64,000 bases of DNA from Pseudoflavonifractor gallinarum (GTDB lineage Bacteria; Bacillota; Clostridia; Oscillospirales; Oscillospiraceae): NCBI RefSeq assembly GCF_014982855.1, contig NZ_JADCKF010000002.1:248001-312000 (forward strand). Reading direction: 5' to 3'. The position numbers and the translations under genes were made by a program. The notes under the pieces are model-generated. The model worked only from the letters and a program-made list of their open reading frames with translations. It did not search any database and was not told the DNA's origin. Positions 25,069-33,448 of the stretch are shown in pieces. Position 1 is the stretch's first letter. Every line of letters begins with the position of its first letter.

Positions 25069-25981
25069 TGTGGATCTGTCGGTCACCCTGGCCGGGATGA
25101 CCATGAAAAACCCGGTGGTGGTGGCCTCCGGTACCTTCGGCTTCGGCCGGGAGTACGGGGAGTTCTATGACCTCTCGGAACTGGGCGGCATCTGCGCCAA
25201 GGGCCTGACCCTCCACCGGCGGGAGGGCAACCCCGGTCCCCGCATCGCCGAGACCCCTATGGGCATCCTCAACTCCGTGGGCCTTCAGAACCCCGGTGTG
25301 GACGCCTTTATCGCCACTGAGCTCCCCTTCCTGCGGCAGTATGACGTGAAGGTCATCGCCAACATCTCGGGCAACAGCCCCGAGGAGTACGGCGTGATGT
25401 GCGAGAAGCTGGCCGAGGCCGGGGTGGATATGATCGAGGTCAACATCTCCTGCCCCAATGTAAAGGCGGGGGGCCTGGCCTACGGCACCCGGCCCGAGCT
25501 GGCCGCCGAGGTCACCGAGGTGGCCAAGGCCCACGCCGGGCAGGTGCCCGTGATGGTAAAGCTCTCCCCCAACGTCACCGACATCACCGAGATCGCCCGG
25601 GCGGTGGAGGGCGCGGGGGCGGACGCCCTCTCCCTCATCAACACCCTGCGGGGCATGCGGATCGACGTGAACACCCGCCGCCCCATCCTGAAGATGAACA
25701 CCGGCGGCATGTCCGGTCCCGCCGTGCTCCCCGTTGCGGTGCGCATGGTGTGGGAGGTCTCCAACGCCGTCAAGATCCCCGTGCTGGGCATGGGCGGCGT
25801 CTCCAAGGGCGAGGACGCGGCCCAGATGATGCTGGCCGGCGCCACCGCCGTGGCGGTGGGTACCGCCTGCTTTGCCGATCCCTACGCCCCGCTCAAGGTG
25901 CGGGACGGCCTGGCTGAGATCGCCGCCAGGCAGGGACTCTCCGCCGTGTCGGAGCTCACCGGCGGCGTAAAGCCCTGGTAA
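25061..25981 (+). CDS. pyrD: Dihydroorotate dehydrogenase, catalytic subunit (class 1B)
   Basis: The 306-residue FMN barrel protein oxidises dihydroorotate to orotate. Motifs include VVVASGTFGFGREY, GLTLHRREGNPGPRIAETPMGILNSVGLQNPG, NISCPNVKAGG with the class 1 catalytic Cys, VKLSPNVTDI and MGGVSKGEDAAQMMLAGATAVAVGTA. The overlap with pyrK confirms the heterotetrameric, NAD-linked type. The start at 25061 (MHNVDLSV) is the one that overlaps the pyrK stop. Confidence 0.96.
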   Translation: MHNVDLSVTLAGMTMKNPVVVASGTFGFGREYGEFYDLSELGGICAKGLTLHRREGNPGPRIAETPMGILNSVGLQNPGVDAFIATELPFLRQYDVKVIANISGNSPEEYGVMCEKLAEAGVDMIEVNISCPNVKAGGLAYGTRPELAAEVTEVAKAHAGQVPVMVKLSPNVTDITEIARAVEGAGADALSLINTLRGMRIDVNTRRPILKMNTGGMSGPAVLPVAVRMVWEVSNAVKIPVLGMGGVSKGEDAAQMMLAGATAVAVGTACFADPYAPLKVRDGLAEIAARQGLSAVSELTGGVKPW

Positions 25982-26004
25982 GACGCGGAGAGGAGGCGCG
26001 GAAC

Positions 26005-26343
26005 ATGGAGGACCACTACTATGTATCCCTGAGCCTGGAGGAGTGCATCGACCGGGTCCACGCCGCCGTCACCGGCAGCATCACCGGCGAGCTCATCGAC
26101 CGGTATGAGGTCCCCCATCCCAAGGGCGGGACCTGCGTGGTGCTGGTCTACGAGAAGCACTACTGGCGGGCGGGCAACCGCCTCACCCTCACCGTGGTGC
26201 TGGACGACTTTGCCGGAACCGACGTGACGCAGGTCCACTGTGCCGGCGGGGGCGGGGGCGAGGGCCTGTTCCGCTTTGACTGGGGCGCGGCGGGCAGCTT
26301 TGAGGACGCCGTCCACCGTGCCCTGGAGGCATACCGGCTCTGA
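26005..26343 (+). CDS. Small conserved hypothetical protein (possibly DUF6054)
   Basis: The 112-residue soluble protein has no signal peptide. It has alternating strands (EVPHPKGGTCVVLVYEKHYWRAGNRLTLTVVLDDF) and a glycine-rich turn before FRFDWGAAGSFEDAVHRALEAY. The pattern recalls DUF6054-type proteins, from memory only. It is 23 bases after pyrD with an AGGAGG site, so it is probably on the pyrimidine transcript. The function is unknown. Confidence 0.6.
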   Translation: MEDHYYVSLSLEECIDRVHAAVTGSITGELIDRYEVPHPKGGTCVVLVYEKHYWRAGNRLTLTVVLDDFAGTDVTQVHCAGGGGGEGLFRFDWGAAGSFEDAVHRALEAYRL

Positions 26344-26376
26344 GGCCGGAGAGACTGAGAGAGGGGGAGGAGTCCC

Positions 26377-27552
26377 ATGGCTTGTACACTGTATATCGTC
26401 CGCCACGCCGAGGCGGAGGGGAATCTCTACCGCCGCATCCACGGCTGGTATGATTCCCTCATCACCGACAACGGCTATCGCCAGATCGCCGCGCTGGAGG
26501 AGCGCTTCCGGGACATTCCGGTGGACGCGGTGTACTCCAGCGATCTCTTCCGCACCAAGACGACCGCCGGGGCCATCTACCGCCCCAAGGGGCTGGCGCT
26601 CCAGACCCGGGCCGACCTGCGGGAGCTCTCCATGGGCGTGTGGGAGGACCACACCTGGGGCGAGGTGGCCCACTTCCAGCCGGAGCACTATCTCCGGTAC
26701 AGCACCTGTGACCCCGGGTGGAAGAACGAGGGGGGCGAGTCCCGGCAGGAGGGCCGCCGCCGCATCCGCGCCGCCATCCTGGACATTGCCGCCCGGCATC
26801 CGGGCGAACAGGTGGCCGTGGTCTGCCACGGGGACATCATCCGCTGTCTCCAGGCCGAGGTGCTGGGGGTGCCGGTGGAGGAGATGCCCTCCCTGGGGCA
26901 CTGCGACAACACCGGCGTGACCGCCCTGCGGGTGGAGGGAGAGCGGATGGAGCTCCTCTTCCAGAACGACAACTCCCACCTGCCGGAGGAGTGCTCCACC
27001 CTGGCCCGCCAGCGGTGGTGGAAGGACGTGCGCAACACCATGGGGGACGCCAACTTCTGGTTCCGTCCCCTCACCGCTGCGGATGAGGCCTTTTACTGCT
27101 CCCTCCACCGGGAGACCTGGACCGGGCTGTACGGCGCCGAGTCCGGCTATGACGCGGGAGCCTTCTTCCGGGACGCGCTGGAGTGGGCCGGGCGGGATGC
27201 CCGGGCGGTGAGCGTGGCTATGCTGCGGGAGGAGGCGGCCGGGATGGTACAGCTGGACCTCGCCCGGGATGAGGCCCAGGGGGCGGGCCACATCCGCTTC
27301 CTGGCCCTGGCCCCCGAGCGGCGGGGGAAGGGGCTGGCCCCCCAGCTCCTGGGGCAGGCCGTGTCGGTCTACCGGGGCATGGGCCGGGACCGGCTGCGCC
27401 TGCTGTGCGCGCCGAAAAATGAGCGGGCCCGGCGGTTCTATGACCGCCACGGCTTCCGCACCATCGCGGCTCAGCCCGGACACCGGGGGAGTCTGGATCA
27501 GATGGAAAAATACATCGGCTATCGTCCGGACGCCCGGGGAGGGCTCCTCTGA
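26377..27552 (+). CDS. Histidine phosphatase (phosphoglycerate mutase-like) fused to a GNAT acetyltransferase
   Basis: The 391-residue protein has two domains. Residues 1 to about 205 are a histidine phosphatase with the phosphohistidine motif VRHAEAEGN (H9), the YSSDLFRTKTTA segment, LRELSMGVWE and the second catalytic His in VVCHGD. Residues about 225-391 are a GNAT acetyltransferase with FWFRPLTAADEAFYCSLHRETW, the acetyl-CoA loop LALAPERRGKGLAPQLL and the closing NERARRFYDRHGFR. The reading frame is continuous with a linker and no stop, so it is a fusion rather than two genes. Substrates are unknown; a small phosphorylated metabolite is plausible. Confidence 0.85.
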   Translation: MACTLYIVRHAEAEGNLYRRIHGWYDSLITDNGYRQIAALEERFRDIPVDAVYSSDLFRTKTTAGAIYRPKGLALQTRADLRELSMGVWEDHTWGEVAHFQPEHYLRYSTCDPGWKNEGGESRQEGRRRIRAAILDIAARHPGEQVAVVCHGDIIRCLQAEVLGVPVEEMPSLGHCDNTGVTALRVEGERMELLFQNDNSHLPEECSTLARQRWWKDVRNTMGDANFWFRPLTAADEAFYCSLHRETWTGLYGAESGYDAGAFFRDALEWAGRDARAVSVAMLREEAAGMVQLDLARDEAQGAGHIRFLALAPERRGKGLAPQLLGQAVSVYRGMGRDRLRLLCAPKNERARRFYDRHGFRTIAAQPGHRGSLDQMEKYIGYRPDARGGLL

Positions 27553-27584
27553 CGGGGCCCATTTTAAGACAAGACGAGGTTTTT

Positions 27585-29576
27585 ATGAATCAGTTTTTAC
27601 CCGTATCCAAAGAGGAAATGGTGGAGCGCGGCTGGTACTGGTATGACTTTCTGGTCATCACTGGCGACGCCTATGTGGACCACCCCACCTTCGGCCCGGC
27701 CATCATCTCCCGGGTGCTGGAGGCGGAGGGCTACCGGGTGGCCGTGCTGGCCCAGCCCGACTGGCACAGCGCCGACGCCTTTGCCGCCATGGGGCGTCCC
27801 CGGCTGGGAGTGCTCCTCTCGGCGGGCAACATCGACTCCATGGTGGCCCACTACACCGCCGCCAAGCGCCGCCGGCACGACGACGCCTATTCCCCCGGCA
27901 ATCAGGCCGGACGCCGTCCCGACCGGGCCACCATCGTCTACTCCAACCGGGTGCGGGAGGCCTTTAGGGACATCCCCCTCATCATCGGCGGCCTGGAGGC
28001 GTCCCTGCGCCGGTATGCCCACTACGACTACTGGGAGGACAAGGTGCGCCGCTCCATCCTGGTGGACAGCCAGGCCGACCTTCTGACCTACGGCATGGGC
28101 GAGCGGGCTACCCGGGAGATCGCCAGGCGGCTGGCGAAAAAGGAGCCCATCTCCTCCATCACCGATGTGAAGGGCACCTGCTTCCTGGCCCGCAGCGCCG
28201 ATGCGTGCGCCTATCCCAAGGTGGAGGTGGCCTCCTTTGAGGAGGTGGCCCGGGACAAGCGGGCCTACGCCCTGGCCAACCAGGTGGAGTATGAGGAGCA
28301 CGACCCCATCCGGGGCCGGGCCATCGTCCAGCGCCACGGGGATGCCTATGTCATCGCCAACCCGCCCGCCATGCCCCTGAATACGGCGGAGCTGGACGCG
28401 GTGGCGGAGCTCCCCTATGTGCGGGAGCCCCATCCCATGTACGATGCCATGGGCGGCGTGCCCGCCATCGAGGAGGTGCGCTTCTCGGTGGCCCACAACC
28501 GGGGCTGCTTCGGGGCGTGCAACTTCTGCTCCCTGGCCTTCCACCAGGGGCGGATGATCACCTCCCGCAGCCATGAGAGCGTCATCCGGGAGGTGGAGAT
28601 GCTCACGAAGCATCCGGGCTTCAAGGGCTATATCCACGACGTGGGCGGCCCCACCGCCAACTTCCGCCACCCCTCCTGCGCCAAGCAGCTGGAGCACGGC
28701 CTGTGCAAAAAGCGGGCCTGTCTGGCCCCCACGCCCTGCCCCAACCTGGACGCTGACCACAGCGACTATTTAAAGCTCCTGCGGGAGCTGCGCGCCATCC
28801 CGGGCATCAAGAAGATCTTCATCCGCTCGGGCATACGCTTTGACTATATGCTGGAGGACAAGAACGGGGAGTTCTTTGCCGAGCTGGTCAAGCACCATGT
28901 CTCCGGCCAGCTCAAGGTGGCCCCGGAGCACTGCGTCAACGGCGTGCTGGACTATATGGGCAAGCCCCATATCCAGGTCTATGAGAAGTTCAAGCAGAAG
29001 TACGACCGCCTGAACCAGAAGTACGGCAAGGAGCAGTATGTGGTGCCCTACCTCATGTCCTCCCATCCGGGATGTACCCTTCAGGACGCGGTGAAGCTGG
29101 CCGAGTGGCTCAACAAGACCGGACGCCAGCCCGAGCAGGTCCAGGATTTCTATCCCACGCCGGGCACCCTGTCCACCTGCATGTACTATACCGGCATCGA
29201 TCCCCGCACCATGGAGCCGGTCTATGTTCCCACCGATCCCCACGACAAGGCCATGCAGCGGGCGCTCATGCAGTGGAAGCGCCCGGACAAGCGCCCCCTG
29301 GTACTGGAGGCCCTGCGGAAGGCGGGCCGGGAGGATCTCATCGGCTATGGGAAGGAGTGCCTGCTCCGTCCCGTCCACGGAGCGCCTGCCGGCGGACCGC
29401 CGGAGGGCCGGAAGAGCGCCGGGAAGGGCCGCGCCGGGGAGAAGAGCCGGGGCGGCAAGCCCAAGCTCAAGCAGGCGGGCCTCCGGGTGGAGCACAACGA
29501 GTCCCACGCCAAGCGAAAGGCCGGCTGGGCCAAACCCAAGAGCAAGAAGAACGCCAAGCCCGGAAAGGGCCGTTAA
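27585..29576 (+). CDS. YgiQ-family radical SAM protein
   Basis: The 663-residue protein has an N-terminal YgiQ domain (LPVSKEEMVERGWYWYDFLVITGDAYVDHPTFGPAIISR, YSNRVREAFRDIPLIIGGLEASLRR) and a radical SAM core with the 4Fe-4S motif CFGACNFC (C308, C312, C315). A cysteine-rich insert CKKRACLAPTPCPN follows. The last 70 residues are Lys/Arg/Gly-rich and low in complexity, which suggests binding to nucleic acid or the ribosome. The family is widespread but its reaction is unestablished. It stands alone between the fusion gene and a terminator. Confidence 0.9.
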   Translation: MNQFLPVSKEEMVERGWYWYDFLVITGDAYVDHPTFGPAIISRVLEAEGYRVAVLAQPDWHSADAFAAMGRPRLGVLLSAGNIDSMVAHYTAAKRRRHDDAYSPGNQAGRRPDRATIVYSNRVREAFRDIPLIIGGLEASLRRYAHYDYWEDKVRRSILVDSQADLLTYGMGERATREIARRLAKKEPISSITDVKGTCFLARSADACAYPKVEVASFEEVARDKRAYALANQVEYEEHDPIRGRAIVQRHGDAYVIANPPAMPLNTAELDAVAELPYVREPHPMYDAMGGVPAIEEVRFSVAHNRGCFGACNFCSLAFHQGRMITSRSHESVIREVEMLTKHPGFKGYIHDVGGPTANFRHPSCAKQLEHGLCKKRACLAPTPCPNLDADHSDYLKLLRELRAIPGIKKIFIRSGIRFDYMLEDKNGEFFAELVKHHVSGQLKVAPEHCVNGVLDYMGKPHIQVYEKFKQKYDRLNQKYGKEQYVVPYLMSSHPGCTLQDAVKLAEWLNKTGRQPEQVQDFYPTPGTLSTCMYYTGIDPRTMEPVYVPTDPHDKAMQRALMQWKRPDKRPLVLEALRKAGREDLIGYGKECLLRPVHGAPAGGPPEGRKSAGKGRAGEKSRGGKPKLKQAGLRVEHNESHAKRKAGWAKPKSKKNAKPGKGR

Positions 29577-29591
29577 GCGCGTGTCAATGGA

Positions 29592-29630
29592 AAGGCCGCC
29601 GCGAAACCATTTTGGTTTCGCGGCGGCCTT
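29592..29630 (+). terminator. Hairpin after the radical SAM gene
   Basis: AAGGCCGCCGCGAAACC at 29592-29608 pairs perfectly with GGTTTCGCGGCGGCCTT at 29614-29630. It lies 15 bases after the stop codon and directly before repeat copy 3. Confidence 0.75.
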
Positions 29631-29632
29631 CA

Positions 29633-29865
29633 GCGTGTCGAACAAGTTCGACACGCTTCTCAAAAATGCTTGCATTTTTTCGAGGGGATGCAGGCCTCGG
29701 CGCGCACTCGCTTTCGCTCGCACACTTGTGGCCTGAGAAGAGTGTTTTCCGACGTACACGCCGCCGGAAAACACGATTTGACCCTCTTCCGCCGTCTGTG
29801 GACGGCGGAACTCTGCGAGGCTCTTGCAGCACAAATCGCAGAAATACACGTTATTTTGACAGTCT
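29633..29865 (+). repeat. Dispersed structured repeat, copy 3 (best-formed copy)
   Basis: Hairpin A is at 29633-29656 (GCGTGTCGAAC with GTTCGACACGC), hairpin B at 29662-29679 (AAAAATGC with GCATTTTT), a variable segment at about 29686-29735, hairpin C at 29742-29774 (GTGTTTTCCG with CGGAAAACAC), hairpin D at 29787-29810 (TTCCGCCGTC with GACGGCGGAA) and a conserved tail to about 29865. It lies between two convergent genes and is bracketed by two terminator-like hairpins that share the core GCCGCGAAACC. Confidence 0.88.
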
Positions 29866-29899
29866 GAGGCCGCGAAACCAACAACGGTTTCGCGGCCTC
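29866..29899 (-). terminator. Hairpin after recQ
   Basis: GAGGCCGCGAAACC at 29866-29879 pairs perfectly with GGTTTCGCGGCCTC at 29886-29899. It lies six bases beyond the recQ stop codon and could act on both strands. Confidence 0.7.
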
Positions 29900-29905
29900 T
29901 TTGCG

Positions 29906-31732
29906 TCAGGTGTGGTTTCCCTGGATGACGGCCAGGAACTGCTTGCCGTACTGGGCCAGCTTGTGGCTGCCCACGCCGGGGACCCGCTCCATCTCGGAGA
30001 GGGTGGCGGGCTTGCGGGCCGCCATCTCCCGCAGGGTGCGGTCGGTGAAGATGACGTAGGCGGGCAGACTCTTTTTCCGGGCCAGCTCTCCCCGCAGGGC
30101 CCGCAGGTTCTGGAAGAGGGTCTCGTCCACCGGTCCTCCGGGGAGGGGCTGAGGCCGCTCCCGGCGGGCGGTACGGGACTGTCCGGCCTTCATGCGCATG
30201 GTGACCTGCGTACTTCCGGCGGAGAGCTCCCGGGCCCGGGGACCCTGGGAAAGGACGGGGTAGTCCCCGTCGCTGAGGGCCAGATACCCCTGGTCCACCA
30301 GGTGGCGGATCTGGGCCTTGACCTGCTCCACCTTCCGGTGGGACAGGAGCCCGAAGGAGCGCCGCCGGTCCAGATCCCAGCGGAGGGTGCGCTCGTTCTC
30401 CCGGCCGCAGAGAAGGTCTGCGATGGTGGTCACGCCGAAGCGCCCGCCGCACTCATCCACGGCGGAGAGGATGGCCCGGGCCTCCTTGGTGATGTCCACA
30501 TCCTCCCATCCCTCGGTGCAGTTGGAACAGTGGCCGCAGGAGGGGGACGGGGGCTCCTCCCCAAAGTAGCGGAGGATGAAATGGCGCAGGCAGTCGTTGG
30601 TGGTGGCGTAGAAGGTCATGGTCTTGAGCCGGTCCATCTGCCGCTGGCGCAGGGCGGAGAGGGCCTCCTCCTCCACCCCCTCGGGGGCCTGGGACTGGTC
30701 GATGAGGTAGCGGTTCGTGATCACGTCCCGCCCGCTGTACAGGAGGATGCAGTCGGCGGGACTGCCGTCCCGTCCGGCCCGGCCCGCCTCCTGGTAGTAC
30801 CCTTCCAGATCCAGGGGCATGTTGTAGTGGACCACATAGCGGACGTTGGATTTGTCGATGCCCATGCCGAAGGCGTTGGTGGCCACCATGACGGGGCACT
30901 CGTCGGTGGCAAAGGCGTCCTGGTTGGCCTGCCGTTCCTCGGGGCTCAGTCCGGCGTGATAGCGGGTGGCGGCCACGCCGTGGGCCTGGAGAAAGGCGCA
31001 GACCTCCTCCACCGCCTTGCGGGTGGAGCAGTAGACCACGCCGCTCTCATTCTGCCGCCGCAGGAGGATGGAGAGGAGCTCGTCCTTCCGGTTCTGGGGA
31101 TGGCGCACCTCGAAATAGAGGTTTTTCCGGTCAAAGCCGGTGGTGGTGGTCACCGGGTCCTGGAGGGAGAGCTTTTGCAGGATGTCCTCCCGCACCTCGG
31201 GGGTGGCGGTGGCGGTAAAGGCTCCCAGGGCGGGGCGCTTGGGCAGGGAATCCAGAAAGGCGGGGATCTTCAGATAGCTGGGCCGGAAGTCGGTGCCCCA
31301 CTGGGAGACGCAGTGGGCCTCGTCCACCGCCACCATGGAGATCTGGGCCTGCTGGGCGAAGCGGAGAAAGCCGGGGCTCTCCAGCCGCTCGGGGGCCACA
31401 TAGATGATCTTATAGCGGCCCTGCCAGGCCCGCTCCAGGGCCAGGGCATACTGCCGCTCGGTGAGGGAGCGGTTGAGATAGGCCGCCGGGATGCCGGCCT
31501 GCACCAGGCTCCCCACCTGGTCCTTCATCAGGGAGATGAGGGGGGAGATCACCAGCGCCACTCCCGGGAGCATGATGGCCGGGAGCTGGAAGCACAGGGA
31601 TTTGCCCGCGCCGGTGGGCATGATGGAGAGCACGTCCCGCCCCTCCAGCAGGGCGTCCACCGCCCGCTCCTGGCCGGGAAGAAAGCCGCGGTATCCAAAA
31701 TAGGCCTGGAGCATCTCCAGTTTATAGGACAT
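29906..31732 (-). CDS. recQ: ATP-dependent DNA helicase RecQ
   Basis: The 608-residue 3'-5' helicase acts in recombination and fork repair. Seen are Walker A MPTGAGKSLCFQ, the DEAH box AVDEAHCVSQWGTDFRPSY, YCSTRKAVEEVC, ATNAFGMGIDKSNVR and QEAGRAGRDG. The zinc-binding region has CxxxCGHCSNC-type cysteines, and a C-terminal HRDC domain starts near VDETLFQNLRALRGELARKK. The start at MSYKLEML (31732) is chosen because AGGAGGGG lies about eight bases upstream. It is monocistronic. Confidence 0.95.
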   Translation of the reverse strand: MSYKLEMLQAYFGYRGFLPGQERAVDALLEGRDVLSIMPTGAGKSLCFQLPAIMLPGVALVISPLISLMKDQVGSLVQAGIPAAYLNRSLTERQYALALERAWQGRYKIIYVAPERLESPGFLRFAQQAQISMVAVDEAHCVSQWGTDFRPSYLKIPAFLDSLPKRPALGAFTATATPEVREDILQKLSLQDPVTTTTGFDRKNLYFEVRHPQNRKDELLSILLRRQNESGVVYCSTRKAVEEVCAFLQAHGVAATRYHAGLSPEERQANQDAFATDECPVMVATNAFGMGIDKSNVRYVVHYNMPLDLEGYYQEAGRAGRDGSPADCILLYSGRDVITNRYLIDQSQAPEGVEEEALSALRQRQMDRLKTMTFYATTNDCLRHFILRYFGEEPPSPSCGHCSNCTEGWEDVDITKEARAILSAVDECGGRFGVTTIADLLCGRENERTLRWDLDRRRSFGLLSHRKVEQVKAQIRHLVDQGYLALSDGDYPVLSQGPRARELSAGSTQVTMRMKAGQSRTARRERPQPLPGGPVDETLFQNLRALRGELARKKSLPAYVIFTDRTLREMAARKPATLSEMERVPGVGSHKLAQYGKQFLAVIQGNHT

Positions 31733-31893
31733 GGGGGACCCCTCCTGTCTGCACTCGAACAATCGTTGCTATTGTAGCACAGATCGCGCCCCGAGACAAC
31801 GGGGGAGGAAATTGCAAATGCCCTTTTACCATTTAGACTGATTTCGATGAAATGGGAATTCTATGTTCCAAATCGGAAGGGGTACAGATAAAA

Positions 31894-31926
31894 ACCTCCA
31901 CGAGATTTTCAATGCCTCGTGGAGGT
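31894..31926 (-). terminator. Rho-independent terminator of the AT-rich lipoprotein gene
   Basis: ACCTCCACGAG at 31894-31904 pairs with CTCGTGGAGGT at 31916-31926. On the minus strand the stem is followed by TTTTTAT, the classic form. Confidence 0.85.
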
Positions 31927-31942
31927 TCTCTTCACATGGTCC

Positions 31943-32851
31943 TCAGAAAGTAATATTCACAACTTCGGTATCCACAATGGTTTCCCAGTTCTCGAAGTCG
32001 AACACATGGAACGACAATTCCACATCATTGATTGCCGTGATGTCGTTTTCACTCAGATCGGATTCCATAAATGTGATGGTATCCACCGCTTTCTTTCCTG
32101 CAACCACATTGCAGGAGAACATAGCATTCACCATAAAACCGTTGATGGATACGTCCCTGGTCTGCACCGTGATATCCTTGTCGCTGTTGTTTTCCATATA
32201 AACTACGATGCTTGGGCCAAAGATGGATTCATCCTCTGCAAGGCCCTTGATGACAATTTTTACACCATTTCCATCATAGGCTAAACTGCCGCTGTCGTCA
32301 AAAGTGTATTCATAAGTATCCGCGATGGAAGTTTTAAGCTGGATTGCATCGGTATCGAGGTAGGTCTCCCATTCGGCCGTATCAAAGATGTGGAATGCAA
32401 TCTCCATATCAGCGATTGCATCAATACCGCAGGCTTCAAAACTTGATGCCGCAAAAATTAAACTGTCGTTGGCTTTTTTGCCATTCACAACATCCACAGA
32501 CATCATCGTTTCTGCCATGTATCCGTTCACGCAGGCATTTTTACATTGAAAGGTTAAGTCTTTACCGGAATTGTTCTCAATAAGGAGTTTAATCTCCGGT
32601 CCAAAGATTCCGTCCATTTCGAGGCTTTTTGCTGTGATTTTTACTCCGGATTCCTCCAGAAGTACCGTTTCAGGAATCGTCACTTCTTCCGGCTCCGTTT
32701 TTCCTGCCTGCTCGCTCGGCTGTGCTTCTGCACCGCTGTTTCCAGTCGTAACAGAGGAAGCGTCTTTGATTTCTCCACCGGAAGAATCTCCGCAGGCGGC
32801 GAAGGACATCACGATGACGAGGGAAAGGATAGCGGCTAAAACTCTTTTCAT
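31943..32851 (-). CDS. AT-rich lipoprotein with two homologous domains
   Basis: The 302-residue product has a lipoprotein signal MKRVLAAILSLVIVMSFAAC, a Ser/Gly/Glu-rich linker and two successive copies of one beta-rich domain. Copy one contains GVKITAKSLEMDGIFGPEIKLLIENNSGKDLTFQ and NGYMAETMMSVDVVNGKKANDSL. Copy two contains GVKIVIKGLAEDESIFGPSIVVYMENNSDKDITVQ and NGFMVNAMFSCNVVAGKKAVDTI. The start at 32851 follows AAAGGAGAAG. Codon use is clearly more AT-rich than its neighbours, which suggests recent transfer. The fold may be immunoglobulin-like; function is unknown. It is divergent from an HTH regulator gene and has a consensus promoter. Confidence 0.8.
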   Translation of the reverse strand: MKRVLAAILSLVIVMSFAACGDSSGGEIKDASSVTTGNSGAEAQPSEQAGKTEPEEVTIPETVLLEESGVKITAKSLEMDGIFGPEIKLLIENNSGKDLTFQCKNACVNGYMAETMMSVDVVNGKKANDSLIFAASSFEACGIDAIADMEIAFHIFDTAEWETYLDTDAIQLKTSIADTYEYTFDDSGSLAYDGNGVKIVIKGLAEDESIFGPSIVVYMENNSDKDITVQTRDVSINGFMVNAMFSCNVVAGKKAVDTITFMESDLSENDITAINDVELSFHVFDFENWETIVDTEVVNITF

Positions 32852-32953
32852 GTTCTCTTCTCCTTTACTTTGCATCTTGTGGCATGAAAATAACTCCAAT
32901 ATTACCAGACAAACATACAGCTCAGCATTTCTTTTCTCGCCACATTTGGGTTC

Positions 32954-32982
32954 AGTATACCAAGTTTAAAAATATATGTCAA
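32954..32982 (-). promoter_or_regulatory. Consensus promoter of the AT-rich lipoprotein gene
   Basis: On the minus strand TTGACA (complement at 32977-32982) and TATACT (complement at 32954-32959) are 17 bases apart. The direct repeats at 32985-33026 lie immediately upstream of the -35. Confidence 0.8.
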
Positions 32983-32984
32983 TA

Positions 32985-33026
32985 ATCGTATATATGAATT
33001 ATCGTATATATTAAAAATCGCACATA
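32985..33026. promoter_or_regulatory. Three 16-bp-spaced direct repeats in a divergent promoter region
   Basis: ATCGTATATAT at 32985 and 33001, and the related ATCGCACATAC at 33017, recur with an exact 16-base period. They lie between the lipoprotein promoter and the start of the HTH regulator gene, as expected for an operator bound by that regulator on one face of the helix every one and a half turns. Confidence 0.6.
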
Positions 33027-33062
33027 CCTCCTATACTTCATAGTAATAGGAGGTACTGGTAG

Positions 33063-33263
33063 ATGATCAGCTATGAACCGTTATTTCGGACAATGAAGGA
33101 AAAGGGGATCACATCCTATCGTTTGGGAAAAATGGGATTTCCCTTATCGAATTATTATGCTATGAAGCGTGGTGAGAATATATCTACACACACATTAAAC
33201 CAGTTATGTAAATTACTTCAATGCAAAGTAGAAGATATATTGGAATATTTAGACGAAGAATGA
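33063..33263 (+). CDS. Small Cro/C1-type (XRE) helix-turn-helix regulator
   Basis: The 66-residue protein is a single HTH domain of the YozG/XRE_family_like type: YEPLFRTMKEKGITSYRLGKMGFPLSNYYAMKRGENISTHTLNQLCKLLQCKVEDILEYL. AATAGGAGG lies nine bases before the ATG. It shares the low GC content of the divergent lipoprotein gene, and the repeats between them are its probable binding site. It has no ligand or protease domain, so its signal is unclear. Confidence 0.88.
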   Translation: MISYEPLFRTMKEKGITSYRLGKMGFPLSNYYAMKRGENISTHTLNQLCKLLQCKVEDILEYLDEE

Positions 33264-33265
33264 AC

Positions 33266-33304
33266 TGCGGATATGGGGAGTGATCCTGTATCTGTGGTTT
33301 TTTT
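33266..33304 (+). terminator. Terminator after the HTH regulator gene
   Basis: TGCGGATA at 33266-33273 can pair, with wobbles, with TATCTGTG at 33289-33296, followed by seven T residues. Confidence 0.6.
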
Positions 33305-33364
33305 ATATCGTAAAATATGACTTGAGTGCACCTGTTGGAGCATATTTGGACCCTAAATCAGGAT

Positions 33365-33393
33365 TTTACAAATCCGGGCAAATAGGATATAAT
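33365..33393 (+). promoter_or_regulatory. Promoter of the metal ABC importer operon
   Basis: TTTACA at 33365-33370 and a perfect TATAAT at 33388-33393 are 17 bases apart. The downstream stretch TTATAAATCCCTATAATTCCCTATAA (33400-33425) contains repeated CCCTATAA units and may hold the metal-regulator site; it does not match a Zur box known to me. Confidence 0.65.
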
Positions 33394-33448
33394 AAAGTGT
33401 TATAAATCCCTATAATTCCCTATAAGACCTAGATTCTGAGGTGCTTGC

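Noticed and set aside
31850-33310. The AT-rich module considered as a prophage or plasmid remnant.
   Set aside because: There is no integrase, phage gene, attachment-site duplication or transposase; only a lipoprotein and one regulator are present.
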